NCBI GenBank assembly: GCA_039812545.1
Contig: JBDIAR010000201.1
Location: 1-5,588, forward strand
Source of the DNA: JBDIAR01 sp039812545
GTDB lineage: Bacteria > Actinomycetota > Actinomycetes > Actinomycetales > Dermatophilaceae
Direction: 5' to 3'
Length of the DNA stretch: 5,588 bases
Positions 1 through 5,554 of the stretch are shown piece by piece (position 1 is the first letter of the stretch; the number at the start of each line of letters is the position of its first letter). The notes below the pieces were generated by a model, which saw only the letters and a program-made list of their open reading frames with translations, was not told the origin of the DNA and ran no database searches. The translations under genes and the position numbers were made by a program.

Positions 1-54
1 GATCACCCCGAGCGCGGCTCGGCGGGTCAGGGTGAGTTTCGTCGAGGTGGCCAT
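1..54 (-). CDS. 5' end of a divergent gene, product unknown (partial)
   Basis: An ATG at 54-52 on the minus strand opens a frame that stays open for 18 codons to the window edge (MATSTKLTLTRRAALGVI). A good Shine-Dalgarno AGGAG lies about 7 nt upstream (rc of 62-66). Codons are mostly G/C-ending, as in the neighbouring regulator. The residues TRRAALGVI look like the start of a twin-arginine (Tat) or similar export signal: an Arg pair followed by hydrophobic residues. Too little is visible to be certain, and the family cannot be named. Its head-to-head position with a PucR-type regulator suggests that it may be the first target gene of that regulator, often a transport or catabolic gene in this family; this is inference. 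Confidence 0.6.
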   Translation of the reverse strand, partial: MATSTKLTLTRRAALGVI

Positions 55-211
55 GGCTTTCTCCTATGGATCGAGGGACCCGCCGCGTGGACCGCGCTCA
101 AGGGCTTTGCCCCATCCAAACGGAGGCTCCCCCGTGGTACAAGACACAGACGATCTGACAGAACACACGCATACCTGGACAGAGTGTCCAGCAGCGTGGG
201 AGGGTCACCTC
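55..211. promoter_or_regulatory. Divergent intergenic region with regulatory potential
   Basis: These 157 bases separate the left-edge minus-strand gene from the PucR-family gene. I found no convincing -35/-10 pair for either direction. The region contains a small 4-3-4 inverted repeat (GGGC TTT GCCC, 102-112) and a stronger 7-3-7 repeat at 175-191, listed separately. It also contains two purine-rich ribosome-binding sequences on the plus strand: GGAGG at 122-126, 7 nt before GTG 134, and GGGAGGG at 198-204, 7 nt before GTG 212. Its lower GC than the flanking genes fits a non-coding control region. Confidence 0.45.
175..191. promoter_or_regulatory. Candidate operator: perfect 7-3-7 inverted repeat
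   Basis: CTGGACA-GAG-TGTCCAG is a perfect two-fold repeat with a 3-base centre. It ends 20 bases before the favoured GTG 212 start of the PucR-family gene and lies in the gap between two divergent genes. That is where an autoregulatory or divergent-promoter operator would be expected. Which protein binds it is inferred from position only; no PucR consensus known to me for actinomycetes confirms it. The repeat would fall inside the coding region if translation really began at GTG 134. Confidence 0.4.
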
Positions 212-1843
212 GTGCTCACCGTGGCCCAGGTCCTGGAGGTCCCCGTCGTCCGGTCCGCCACGCCCTCGCTGCTGACCCCGGCTGCCACCGCTGCTCGTGC
301 CGTGCGCTGGGTCCACACCTCCGAGATCTACGACATCGGGCCGCTACTGCGCGGTCAGGAGTTGCTGCTCACCACCGGCCTCGGCCTGGTCGGCCAGTCC
401 CCCGAACGGCTCCGGCGCTATGTCGACTCGCTCGCCGACCGCGATGTCGCCGGGCTGTGCCTGGAGTTGGGGCGCACCTTCGACCAGGTGCCGCCGCCGA
501 TCGTCGAGCGGGCGGGCGAACGCGGTCTGGCGGTCGTGGCGCTCGGTGCGGTCGTCCCGTTCGTCGCGATCACCGAAGCGGTGCACGAACTGCTGCTCGG
601 CAGCCAGGTGGCCACCTTGCGCACGACCGGTCGGCTCGTCGACCGACTCGCCCGGGCCATGGTGGACGGCGCCGGCCTCGACGCGCTGCTCGACGAGATC
701 GCCGCCGCCTGTGGTTCTCCGGTATGCCTGACCGACTCCTCGGGCGCGGTCGTCGCCGAATCCGTCGGCGCGAGTGGGACCGAGCCGGCGGTGCAGGACA
801 TCGTCATCGCCGGCGAAACGTGGGGCCAGTTGTGTTCCACGGCAGGTCACGAGGCCGGCCGGGGTGCTCATCGCGATCCCGGGCAGCCGGAGACCCGAGA
901 GATGCTGGCCCGGGCGGCCATGCTGCTGGCCGTCCAGGTCGCCCGGTCCGAGGCATCCCTGGGGACCCGGGCCATCGCCCGGCGGCTCTTCGGCCGTGCG
1001 CTGCTGGCCGGTCCGGCCGGCGACCCGCAGGTCGTCGCCGACACCGGCCGCCGGCTGGGACTGAGCGACGGCCCAGGGCGATCCCTCGTGCCCTGTGCCG
1101 TGGAGATCGTCCACGCCGACCTGCCCGCCAATGTGCTCCTCGTCGAGGAGGCCGCGCGACGTGAGTTCCCCGCGGCGGTGGCCGTCGACCTACCGGGGGC
1201 GGTGCTCGTCATCGCGGCCGTCCCGCGCGGCGTCGCGCCGGAACGGGTCGGCGAACGCGTCGCCGCCCTGGCCGCCGACGCGATCGGCCGCCGCGGTTCG
1301 GGTTTCGTGCGCTGCGTCGTCGTCGGCGAACCGGTGGATCGGCTCGCGGCGCTGCCGGCCCAGGCGGGGGACGTCGTGTCGGGCATCGCCCTGGTCCCGC
1401 TGTCCTCACCGGCCGTCGGCCCGGACCGGCCCGGCTCGTCGGTGGACTCACGGGGTATGCCGGGGGCCCGACGCGTGCCGATCGTGCAGGTGCGGGATCT
1501 CGCCCTCGAGCACTACCTGGCCACCGGTGTGGACTCCGTGGAGCTGACCCGGTTCGTCGATCGCCAGCTCGGTGCGGTCCTGGACTACGACGCCCGGCAC
1601 CGCCGCGGCCTGCTGCCCACCCTGACGGCATACCTCGAATCGGGCGGCAACAAGCTCGCGACCGCGGCCGCCCTCGGGATCCAACGCCAAACCCTCTACG
1701 ACCGCCTGGACAAACTGACCGAACTCCTGCGGGCCGATCCGGCCCGGCCGGCGACCCGCACCGCGCTGCACGTCGCCGTCGTGGCATACCGGCTGCGCTC
1801 CGGGGCAGCTCGGTTCCCCACCTCCCGCAGCCCCGCCGAGTGA
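212..1843 (+). CDS. PucR family transcriptional regulator
   Basis: This encodes a 543-residue cytoplasmic regulator of the PucR/CdaR type, a family that controls purine, amino-acid or related catabolic genes. Residues about 2-125 form the N-terminal PucR (PurC-like) domain: LTVAQVLEVPVV at the start, then GQELLLTTG (48-56). Residues about 250-395 fit the central GGDEF-like CdaR region. The C-terminal PucR helix-turn-helix spans about 465-525, with YLESGGNKLATAAALGI followed by QRQTLYDRLDKL. The frame is open upstream to GTG 32, but that start overlaps the divergent gene. GTG 134 has a good ribosome-binding site, yet codons 134-211 have only about 54% third-position GC against about 90% after 212. 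GTG 212 also has GGGAGGG at 7 nt, and the family domain begins immediately. The effector and targets cannot be read from the sequence; the divergent gene is the obvious candidate target. The family assignment is firm, the exact start less so. Confidence 0.88.
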   Translation: MLTVAQVLEVPVVRSATPSLLTPAATAARAVRWVHTSEIYDIGPLLRGQELLLTTGLGLVGQSPERLRRYVDSLADRDVAGLCLELGRTFDQVPPPIVERAGERGLAVVALGAVVPFVAITEAVHELLLGSQVATLRTTGRLVDRLARAMVDGAGLDALLDEIAAACGSPVCLTDSSGAVVAESVGASGTEPAVQDIVIAGETWGQLCSTAGHEAGRGAHRDPGQPETREMLARAAMLLAVQVARSEASLGTRAIARRLFGRALLAGPAGDPQVVADTGRRLGLSDGPGRSLVPCAVEIVHADLPANVLLVEEAARREFPAAVAVDLPGAVLVIAAVPRGVAPERVGERVAALAADAIGRRGSGFVRCVVVGEPVDRLAALPAQAGDVVSGIALVPLSSPAVGPDRPGSSVDSRGMPGARRVPIVQVRDLALEHYLATGVDSVELTRFVDRQLGAVLDYDARHRRGLLPTLTAYLESGGNKLATAAALGIQRQTLYDRLDKLTELLRADPARPATRTALHVAVVAYRLRSGAARFPTSRSPAE

Positions 1844-1860
1844 CCCGCCGACGCGGGAGG
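1821..1860. terminator. Possible bidirectional terminator hairpin between convergent genes
   Basis: The PucR-family gene (stop at 1841-1843) and the NAD kinase homologue (stop at 1872 on the other strand) converge with only 28 bases between them. CCTCCCGC (1821-1828) and GCGGGAGG (1853-1860) are perfect 8-bp complements around a 24-nt loop that includes the PucR stop codon. A shorter alternative is CCCGC-CGAC-GCGGG (1844-1857). There is no T-run on either side, so this is not a classical intrinsic terminator. GC-rich hairpins without a T-run are commonly seen at actinomycete gene ends. Confidence 0.35.
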
Positions 1861-1871
1861 CCGGACCACGG

Positions 1872-2759
1872 CTACCCGACGGTACGGAGGAGGTTGGTGG
1901 CTCGACGCATCACGAGAATCTGGCCCCAGGACATGGTCACCCGATCCGCCTCGATACCGTCGCCGAAGACGACGAGCGTGTCCGACTCCGCCTCGATTCG
2001 GATCTCCTCTCCTGGGGGCAACAACCCCGCAACAAGATCCGCCTCAGTTGACGGGGATGGCCACGGCTCGCGCACGAACCAAGCCAGCGACGGCTCTTCT
2101 GGCCTGGGCAAGCGCATGTCCGGCGCCTGTAGCCGTCCGATCGAGCTACACCATCCGCTCGCGCCACTCCCGGTCCCGACGATGACCCCCGAAGAGCATT
2201 GCCGTTCGGATCCGTCGGGAACCCCGAGGCGATATCGCGCCGATTGATGACTTGGCTGGCCCACGAAGATCTCGTTGAGGGCCACGAGGCGCTGGCCGTC
2301 ATCAAGCACGGCTTCGACCATCGTCCGAGCCACCACTGGTGCTGTCCCGGCAACCGCCTCACGCATGAGACTCCCGGCCGCTTTGGGCGCATGCGGGACC
2401 AGCGCTCCTGGATTTGTTCCGGGATTGGGATCGACACCGATGACGGGTTGATCCGCCAAGTACTTCGCGACATTTGCCACGAGGCCGTCCTGACCCACGG
2501 CAACGACGACATCCTCCGGTCCGAAGACAAACCGCGGAAGCTCGCTGCGTTCAACCGATGCCCGCCTCCAGCCCTCTGGAATGCTGCTCTCCACAATCCG
2601 CTCAGCCTCCCGCCCGGCCTCGTGGCGCCTCTCCACATCGGCCAACGTTCGGTTGCGCCCGGCCAGGAAGAACTCCGCCTGGCCGCGGGTACCGTGACGC
2701 GCCAGTAGCTCGGATAGCTCGCTGCGCCGCGTGAGGATGACAACCCGTGGCGTCGTCAT
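1872..2759 (-). CDS. NAD kinase (ATP-NAD kinase) superfamily protein, divergent
   Basis: This 295-residue protein shows the landmarks of the NAD kinase fold, whose members phosphorylate NAD(H) to NADP(H). VVVAVGQDGLVANVAKYL (84-101) matches the GGDG region, with Asp91 retained as the expected catalytic acid but the second Gly changed to Gln90 and the usual Thr to Leu93. PVIGVDPNPGTNPGALVPH (105-123) resembles the NADK2-type strand-loop (VIGVN-x-DP-x-R-S-x-G-x-L). LNEIFVG (161-167) carries the conserved Asn-Glu pair, N162/E163. GVIVGTGSGASGW (191-203) corresponds to the DG-x-I-x-STPTGSTAY segment but lacks its Asp and several Thr/Ser. VVFGDG (263-268) matches the late strand. The ATG at 2759 overlaps the stop of the SPFH gene as ATGA, so the two are almost certainly one transcript with coupled translation. 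A standard housekeeping NAD kinase would be expected elsewhere in the genome. This copy may act on another nucleotide or have altered activity. The superfamily call is good; the substrate is unknown. Confidence 0.75.
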   Translation of the reverse strand: MTTPRVVILTRRSELSELLARHGTRGQAEFFLAGRNRTLADVERRHEAGREAERIVESSIPEGWRRASVERSELPRFVFGPEDVVVAVGQDGLVANVAKYLADQPVIGVDPNPGTNPGALVPHAPKAAGSLMREAVAGTAPVVARTMVEAVLDDGQRLVALNEIFVGQPSHQSARYRLGVPDGSERQCSSGVIVGTGSGASGWCSSIGRLQAPDMRLPRPEEPSLAWFVREPWPSPSTEADLVAGLLPPGEEIRIEAESDTLVVFGDGIEADRVTMSWGQILVMRRATNLLRTVG

Positions 2760-3772
2760 CGGCCACCCGCGTCCGGTTGCGCAGCCACGAGTCGACCGAG
2801 AACACCGGTGAGTACGTCGGGAGTCACCACCAGTTGGTCGACCGAGGCGAGAGCCTTGGCGAGGTCCTGGAGTGCGTCCGACATGAGGACTTCGCGAGAG
2901 ACCCCCTCGTATGCCGAGAGGTGGGCCCGTTCCGTCTCTGCGGCAACCTGGCCGGCCATTCGGTCCGCCTCGGCTTGGGCCCGAGCCAATCCCAGGGTCC
3001 GAGCGCCCTGTGCCTCAGCGGCGATCGCGTCGGCCGCCGCTGCCTCTTGAGCCTTCCGCCGAGCATTGGCGCCCTGCTGCTCCAGGAGGCGTTCCTGCCG
3101 GCGCGCCAGCTCGATCTGATTGGCCAACTCGTTTTCCCCGATGGCAGCTTCGCGCTCCACTGCCAGGGCGCGCCGCTCGAACGTGGCCCGGTCGGCCTCT
3201 TGTTGGATGAGCTCTCGAGCCGGCGTCTGGAGAGCGCGTTCGACGTCGGGATCTGGACGACTCATCGCGAAGAGCACACCGACGACATGTATTCCGACAG
3301 CGGCAAGACGCTCGTCCGATTGCAGCCTGCGCACCACCGCACCTTCCAAGGTGCCCGGGTCGAGGCGCAGGACGGCGGGCAGGTCCAAGGCGACGACTTC
3401 GGCAGTGACCGCCGAGGCGGTCGCCCCATGGATGATCGACCCGACGGTCTCAAGGGGTCGGCCAATCCACGAACCATTCCTCAGGTCGATCGAGAAGTCG
3501 ACCCGGGTGGCGGCGAGCGCGGGATCGGCGAACCGGTAGGTGACGGTTCCCGGAACGGTGACCTCTTGCAGATCGGTGGTCCGCACTCGCACGAGAACCT
3601 GGTGCTCCCGGTCGTCGACCGGTACCTCACTGATGGCGGAGGTCATCGGTCGGAACCAGAAGGCGGCTCCTGTCCGACTGTGCGAAACGCGGCCACGGCT
3701 GAGGTGCTCAAGGTGGTTCGTGGCGGTGGCTCGTACATGTCGAACCACCGGATAGCTGCTGATCGTTGCCAT
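2756..3772 (-). CDS. SPFH (band 7 / stomatin-prohibitin-flotillin) domain protein
   Basis: This 338-residue protein has an SPFH domain at about residues 22-180. Recognisable parts are FWFRP (38-42), VRVRTTDLQEVTVPGTVTYRFADP (61-84) and the GIHVVGVLF strand (160-168). A long charged, Ala/Glu/Gln/Arg-rich segment follows at about 183-285, a flotillin-like coiled coil, and then a short helical tail. SPFH proteins form oligomeric scaffolds, usually on membranes. No hydrophobic N-terminal anchor is visible and no NfeD-type partner is next to it, so this one is probably peripheral or soluble. The start chosen is ATG 3772, 8 nt after AAGGAAG. The frame also runs 26 codons upstream to ATG 3850, but that part lies over the promoter and paired operators and does not look like the family. 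Its TGA overlaps the ATG of the NAD kinase homologue. The first 40 codons have about 67% third-position GC, lower than other genes here. Its specific role is unknown; context points to NAD(P)- or nucleotide-linked function. Confidence 0.82.
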   Translation of the reverse strand: MATISSYPVVRHVRATATNHLEHLSRGRVSHSRTGAAFWFRPMTSAISEVPVDDREHQVLVRVRTTDLQEVTVPGTVTYRFADPALAATRVDFSIDLRNGSWIGRPLETVGSIIHGATASAVTAEVVALDLPAVLRLDPGTLEGAVVRRLQSDERLAAVGIHVVGVLFAMSRPDPDVERALQTPARELIQQEADRATFERRALAVEREAAIGENELANQIELARRQERLLEQQGANARRKAQEAAAADAIAAEAQGARTLGLARAQAEADRMAGQVAAETERAHLSAYEGVSREVLMSDALQDLAKALASVDQLVVTPDVLTGVLGRLVAAQPDAGGR

Positions 3773-3792
3773 GACTCTCGCTTCCTTCCCAT

Positions 3793-3813
3793 TTGTCGTC
3801 AACACGACGATAA
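3793..3813. promoter_or_regulatory. Candidate NrtR operator, box 1
   Basis: TTGTCGTC-AACAC-GACGATAA is a 21-bp inverted repeat with 7 of 8 arm bases complementary. NrtR-family regulators are known to bind palindromes of about this size near their own or NAD-related genes. This box covers the predicted -10 of the SPFH operon. Assignment to the adjacent regulator rests on position, symmetry and the second copy nearby. Confidence 0.6.
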
Positions 3814-3835
3814 CCCTCCCATGAGATACCGTCAA
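3807..3835 (-). promoter_or_regulatory. Predicted sigma-70-type promoter of the SPFH / NAD kinase-like operon
   Basis: On the minus strand, TTGACG (3835-3830, 5 of 6 to TTGACA) is followed after exactly 17 bases by TATCGT (3812-3807, 4 of 6 to TATAAT, with the conserved TA...T). Transcription would begin near 3800, giving a leader of about 28 nt that contains the AAGGAAG ribosome-binding site. The -10 falls inside the left 21-bp palindrome and the -35 inside the right one, so a protein bound there should block RNA polymerase. Confidence 0.6.
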
Positions 3836-3846
3836 TCTGACGATAA
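3826..3846. promoter_or_regulatory. Candidate NrtR operator, box 2
   Basis: ATACCGTC-AATCT-GACGATAA has the same 8-5-8 layout as box 1, with 6 of 8 arm bases complementary, an identical right arm, and 15 of 21 positions in common. It covers the predicted -35 of the SPFH operon and ends 18 bases before the nrtR start codon. The centres of the two boxes are 33 bp apart, close to three helical turns, so dimers on both would sit on roughly the same DNA face. Confidence 0.55.
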
Positions 3847-3852
3847 ACAAGG

Positions 3853-3865
3853 TAGTCTGTTCCCA
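3853..3865 (+). promoter_or_regulatory. Possible leaderless -10 element for nrtR
   Basis: TAGTCT (3853-3858) fits TANNNT and lies 6 bases before the nrtR ATG at 3865, so transcription could start at or next to the first base of the codon. No good ribosome-binding site is close to the ATG: AAGG at 3849-3852 is 12 nt away. Leaderless mRNAs are common in actinomycetes. No convincing -35 is seen at 17 bp; that position lies inside operator box 2. Confidence 0.35.
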
Positions 3866-4548
3866 TGCCCCGCTTCGACGTAACCGTTGACCTGGTGGTC
3901 CTCACCATGCGGGACGCAGAACTCGCCGTCCTCCTGGTCCGGCGCGGCGTGCCACCATTTCGGGGTGCGTGGGCCTTGCCCGGCGGCTATGTCTTGCCCG
4001 ACGAGGACCTGCGGGAGGCGGCCTATCGAGAACTGTCCGAGGAGACAGGCACGAGCCGACGCGTCCACTTGGAGCAGTTGGCGACGTATGGAACACCGGG
4101 CCGCGACCCGCGCGGACCCACCGTCACCGTCGCCTGGCTCGCCCTCGCCCCCGACCTGGATGACGCCACAGCCGGGACCGACGCCGAGGCTGCCGAATGG
4201 CGAGCGGTGGCGACCATCGCCGCTGGGGAGTTGGCGTTCGACCATGGCCGGATCTTGCGGGACGGGATCGAACGCGCGCGCTCCAAACTTGAGTACAGCT
4301 CGCTTGCCACGGCATTCTGCCCGCCGGAATTCACCATTGCACAGCTACGCGCCGTCTACGAGGCGGTGTGGGGCTATCCCCTGGACCCCAGGAACTTCCA
4401 CCGCAAGGTCAGCAAGACACCGGGATTCCTGATCCCGACCGGGCGAACCACGACCGGCGACGGAGGGCGTCCGGCGCGACTCTATGCGCGTGGGCCTGTC
4501 GAGCAGCTCAATCCACCGCTGACGCGCGCGAGGCAATCCGCTCCGTGA
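3865..4548 (+). CDS. nrtR: NrtR-type Nudix regulator (Nudix domain plus winged helix)
   Basis: This 227-residue protein has the NrtR domain order. The N-terminal Nudix domain (about 5-145) carries the box G41-x5-E47-x7-R55-E56-L57-x-E59-E60-x-G62-T63, complete except that the last position is Thr instead of a bulky hydrophobic. The C-terminal winged helix (about 155-208) shows FTIAQLRAVYEAVWG (156-170), LDPRNFHRKV (173-182) and GRPARLY (201-207). Known NrtR proteins are regulators, mainly repressors, of NAD biosynthesis genes and sense ADP-ribose-type ligands through the Nudix fold. With its metal-binding Glu residues intact, this protein might also hydrolyse such a ligand. It is divergent from the SPFH / NAD kinase-like operon, and two 21-bp palindromes lie between them, which makes that operon its likely target, with autoregulation possible. 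A plain Nudix hydrolase is less likely because of the C-terminal domain. The regulon beyond this window is unknown. Confidence 0.82.
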   Translation: MPRFDVTVDLVVLTMRDAELAVLLVRRGVPPFRGAWALPGGYVLPDEDLREAAYRELSEETGTSRRVHLEQLATYGTPGRDPRGPTVTVAWLALAPDLDDATAGTDAEAAEWRAVATIAAGELAFDHGRILRDGIERARSKLEYSSLATAFCPPEFTIAQLRAVYEAVWGYPLDPRNFHRKVSKTPGFLIPTGRTTTGDGGRPARLYARGPVEQLNPPLTRARQSAP

Positions 4549-4560
4549 CGCTTCGGACGA

Positions 4561-4579
4561 CGGCCGTACGAGCCGGCCG
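4561..4579 (+). terminator. GC-rich hairpin after nrtR, possible terminator
   Basis: CGGCCG (4561-4566) pairs with CGGCCG (4574-4579) around a 7-nt loop, starting 12 bases after the nrtR stop. All six pairs are G-C. There is no following T-run, so it can only be called a possible terminator. The rest of the 94-bp gap to the next gene shows no clear promoter to my eye. Confidence 0.3.
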
Positions 4580-4642
4580 ATGAACCGGGAGGCGATTACC
4601 GTTGTCGGGAGAGGTCGACCGTCGATCGTCTGAGGGGTTGCC

Positions 4643-5554
4643 ATGGACCAGTACCCGAACGCCGACCAAAAGCCGAACGCCGACGAGGTGCGGGAGAACG
4701 TGCGGGGACGGTATGCCGCCGCGGCGCGCAGCCAGTTGACCTTGACTCCCGCCCCGGCGAGCGGCGAGCGGGGGTGTTGCGCGCCACCGGAGCCGGAGGG
4801 GAGCGCCTGCTGCGGGGATGCGGCCAAAACGGCGGCCATCGACCCGATCACCTCGGGTCTGTACGACCCGGCGGACACCCCGTTCGACGCCGCGCTGGCA
4901 GCCTCGCTCGGCTGTGGAAACCCCACGGCCCTGGCCGAACTGCGGCCCGGCGAGGACGTCCTGGACCTGGGCTCGGGCGGAGGGCTGGACGTCCTGCTGT
5001 CCGCGCGCCGGATCGCACCGGGCGGAACGGCATACGGGCTGGACATGACGGCGGACATGCTCGCGCTCGCCGAACGGAACCGGGCGGCGGCCGGCGTCGA
5101 CAACGCGACCTTCCTGCTCGGCACGATCGAGGATGTCCCGCTGCCGGACGGCGCCGTCGACGTCGTCATCTCCAACTGCGTCATCAATCTGTCGCCGGAC
5201 AAGGACGCCGTGCTGCGGGAGGCGTCCCGGGTGCTGCGCGCCGGCGGCCGGTTCGCCGTGTCCGACATCGTGCTGCTGCGCGACATCCCCGACGGCCTGC
5301 GCGGTGTCGTCGCGCTGTGGACCGGCTGCATCTCGGGAGCGCTTCGCGACACGGCATACCTGGCCAAACTGACCGACGCCGGGTTCGAGGACGCCGGGAT
5401 CGAGGTCACCCGGCGGTACTCCCGGTCCGAGCTGGAGGGGATGGCCGACCAACTCGACCCCGGTCAGCTGCCCGAGGGGATGTCCCTGGACGAGGCGATC
5501 GGCGCCCTCGACGGCGCCTTCGCGAGCGCATTCGTCCGAGCCGTCAAGCCGTGA
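4643..5554 (+). CDS. arsM: Arsenite S-adenosylmethionine methyltransferase (ArsM)
   Basis: This 303-residue cytoplasmic class I methyltransferase matches the ArsM/AS3MT family, which transfers methyl groups from S-adenosylmethionine to As(III), giving methylated and finally volatile arsenicals. The SAM-binding motif I is VLDLGSGGGLDVLL (106-119), the acidic residue ending strand 2 is Asp134 (YGLDMT), and the following family blocks are IEDVPLPDGAVDVVISNCVINLSP (start 162) and WTGCISGAL (226-234). Cys179 and Cys229 match the arsenic-binding pair of the family, and Cys91 in SLGCGNP matches the third conserved Cys. Two further Cys pairs, 45-46 and 56-57, lie in a flexible Gly/Pro-rich stretch. 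ATG 4643 is preceded at 5 nt by GAGGGG. Codon use (about 90% GC at third positions) is like the PucR-family gene and unlike the cassette on its left. No ArsR repressor, efflux pump or arsenate reductase is visible; the window ends 34 bases after the stop. Confidence 0.92.
   Translation: MDQYPNADQKPNADEVRENVRGRYAAAARSQLTLTPAPASGERGCCAPPEPEGSACCGDAAKTAAIDPITSGLYDPADTPFDAALAASLGCGNPTALAELRPGEDVLDLGSGGGLDVLLSARRIAPGGTAYGLDMTADMLALAERNRAAAGVDNATFLLGTIEDVPLPDGAVDVVISNCVINLSPDKDAVLREASRVLRAGGRFAVSDIVLLRDIPDGLRGVVALWTGCISGALRDTAYLAKLTDAGFEDAGIEVTRRYSRSELEGMADQLDPGQLPEGMSLDEAIGALDGAFASAFVRAVKP

Noticed and set aside
32..211. Upstream extension of the PucR-family gene from GTG 32 or GTG 134
   Set aside because: GTG 32 overlaps the divergent gene. 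GTG 134 has a good ribosome-binding site, but the added 26 codons lack the coding third-base bias and precede the family domain, so it is kept only as an alternative.
1840..2247. Plus-strand frame whose GTG start overlaps the PucR stop
   Set aside because: The overlap looks like translational coupling, but the frame is antisense to the 3' end of the NAD kinase homologue and its peptide looks like low-complexity shadow sequence.
3773..3850. N-terminal extension of the SPFH gene to ATG 3850
   Set aside because: It would cover the predicted promoter and both operator boxes, whereas ATG 3772 has a proper ribosome-binding site and fits the family start.
2747..3883. Long plus-strand open frame of 378 codons
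   Set aside because: It lies opposite the SPFH gene, has no recognisable domains, and crosses the divergent promoter into the nrtR start. The minus-strand frame shows clear SPFH family features.
4345..5452. Minus-strand frames of over 300 codons opposite arsM
   Set aside because: These are typical stop-free shadows in high-GC DNA. The composition is Arg/Ser/Ala/Pro-rich with no domain, while arsM on the plus strand is unmistakable.
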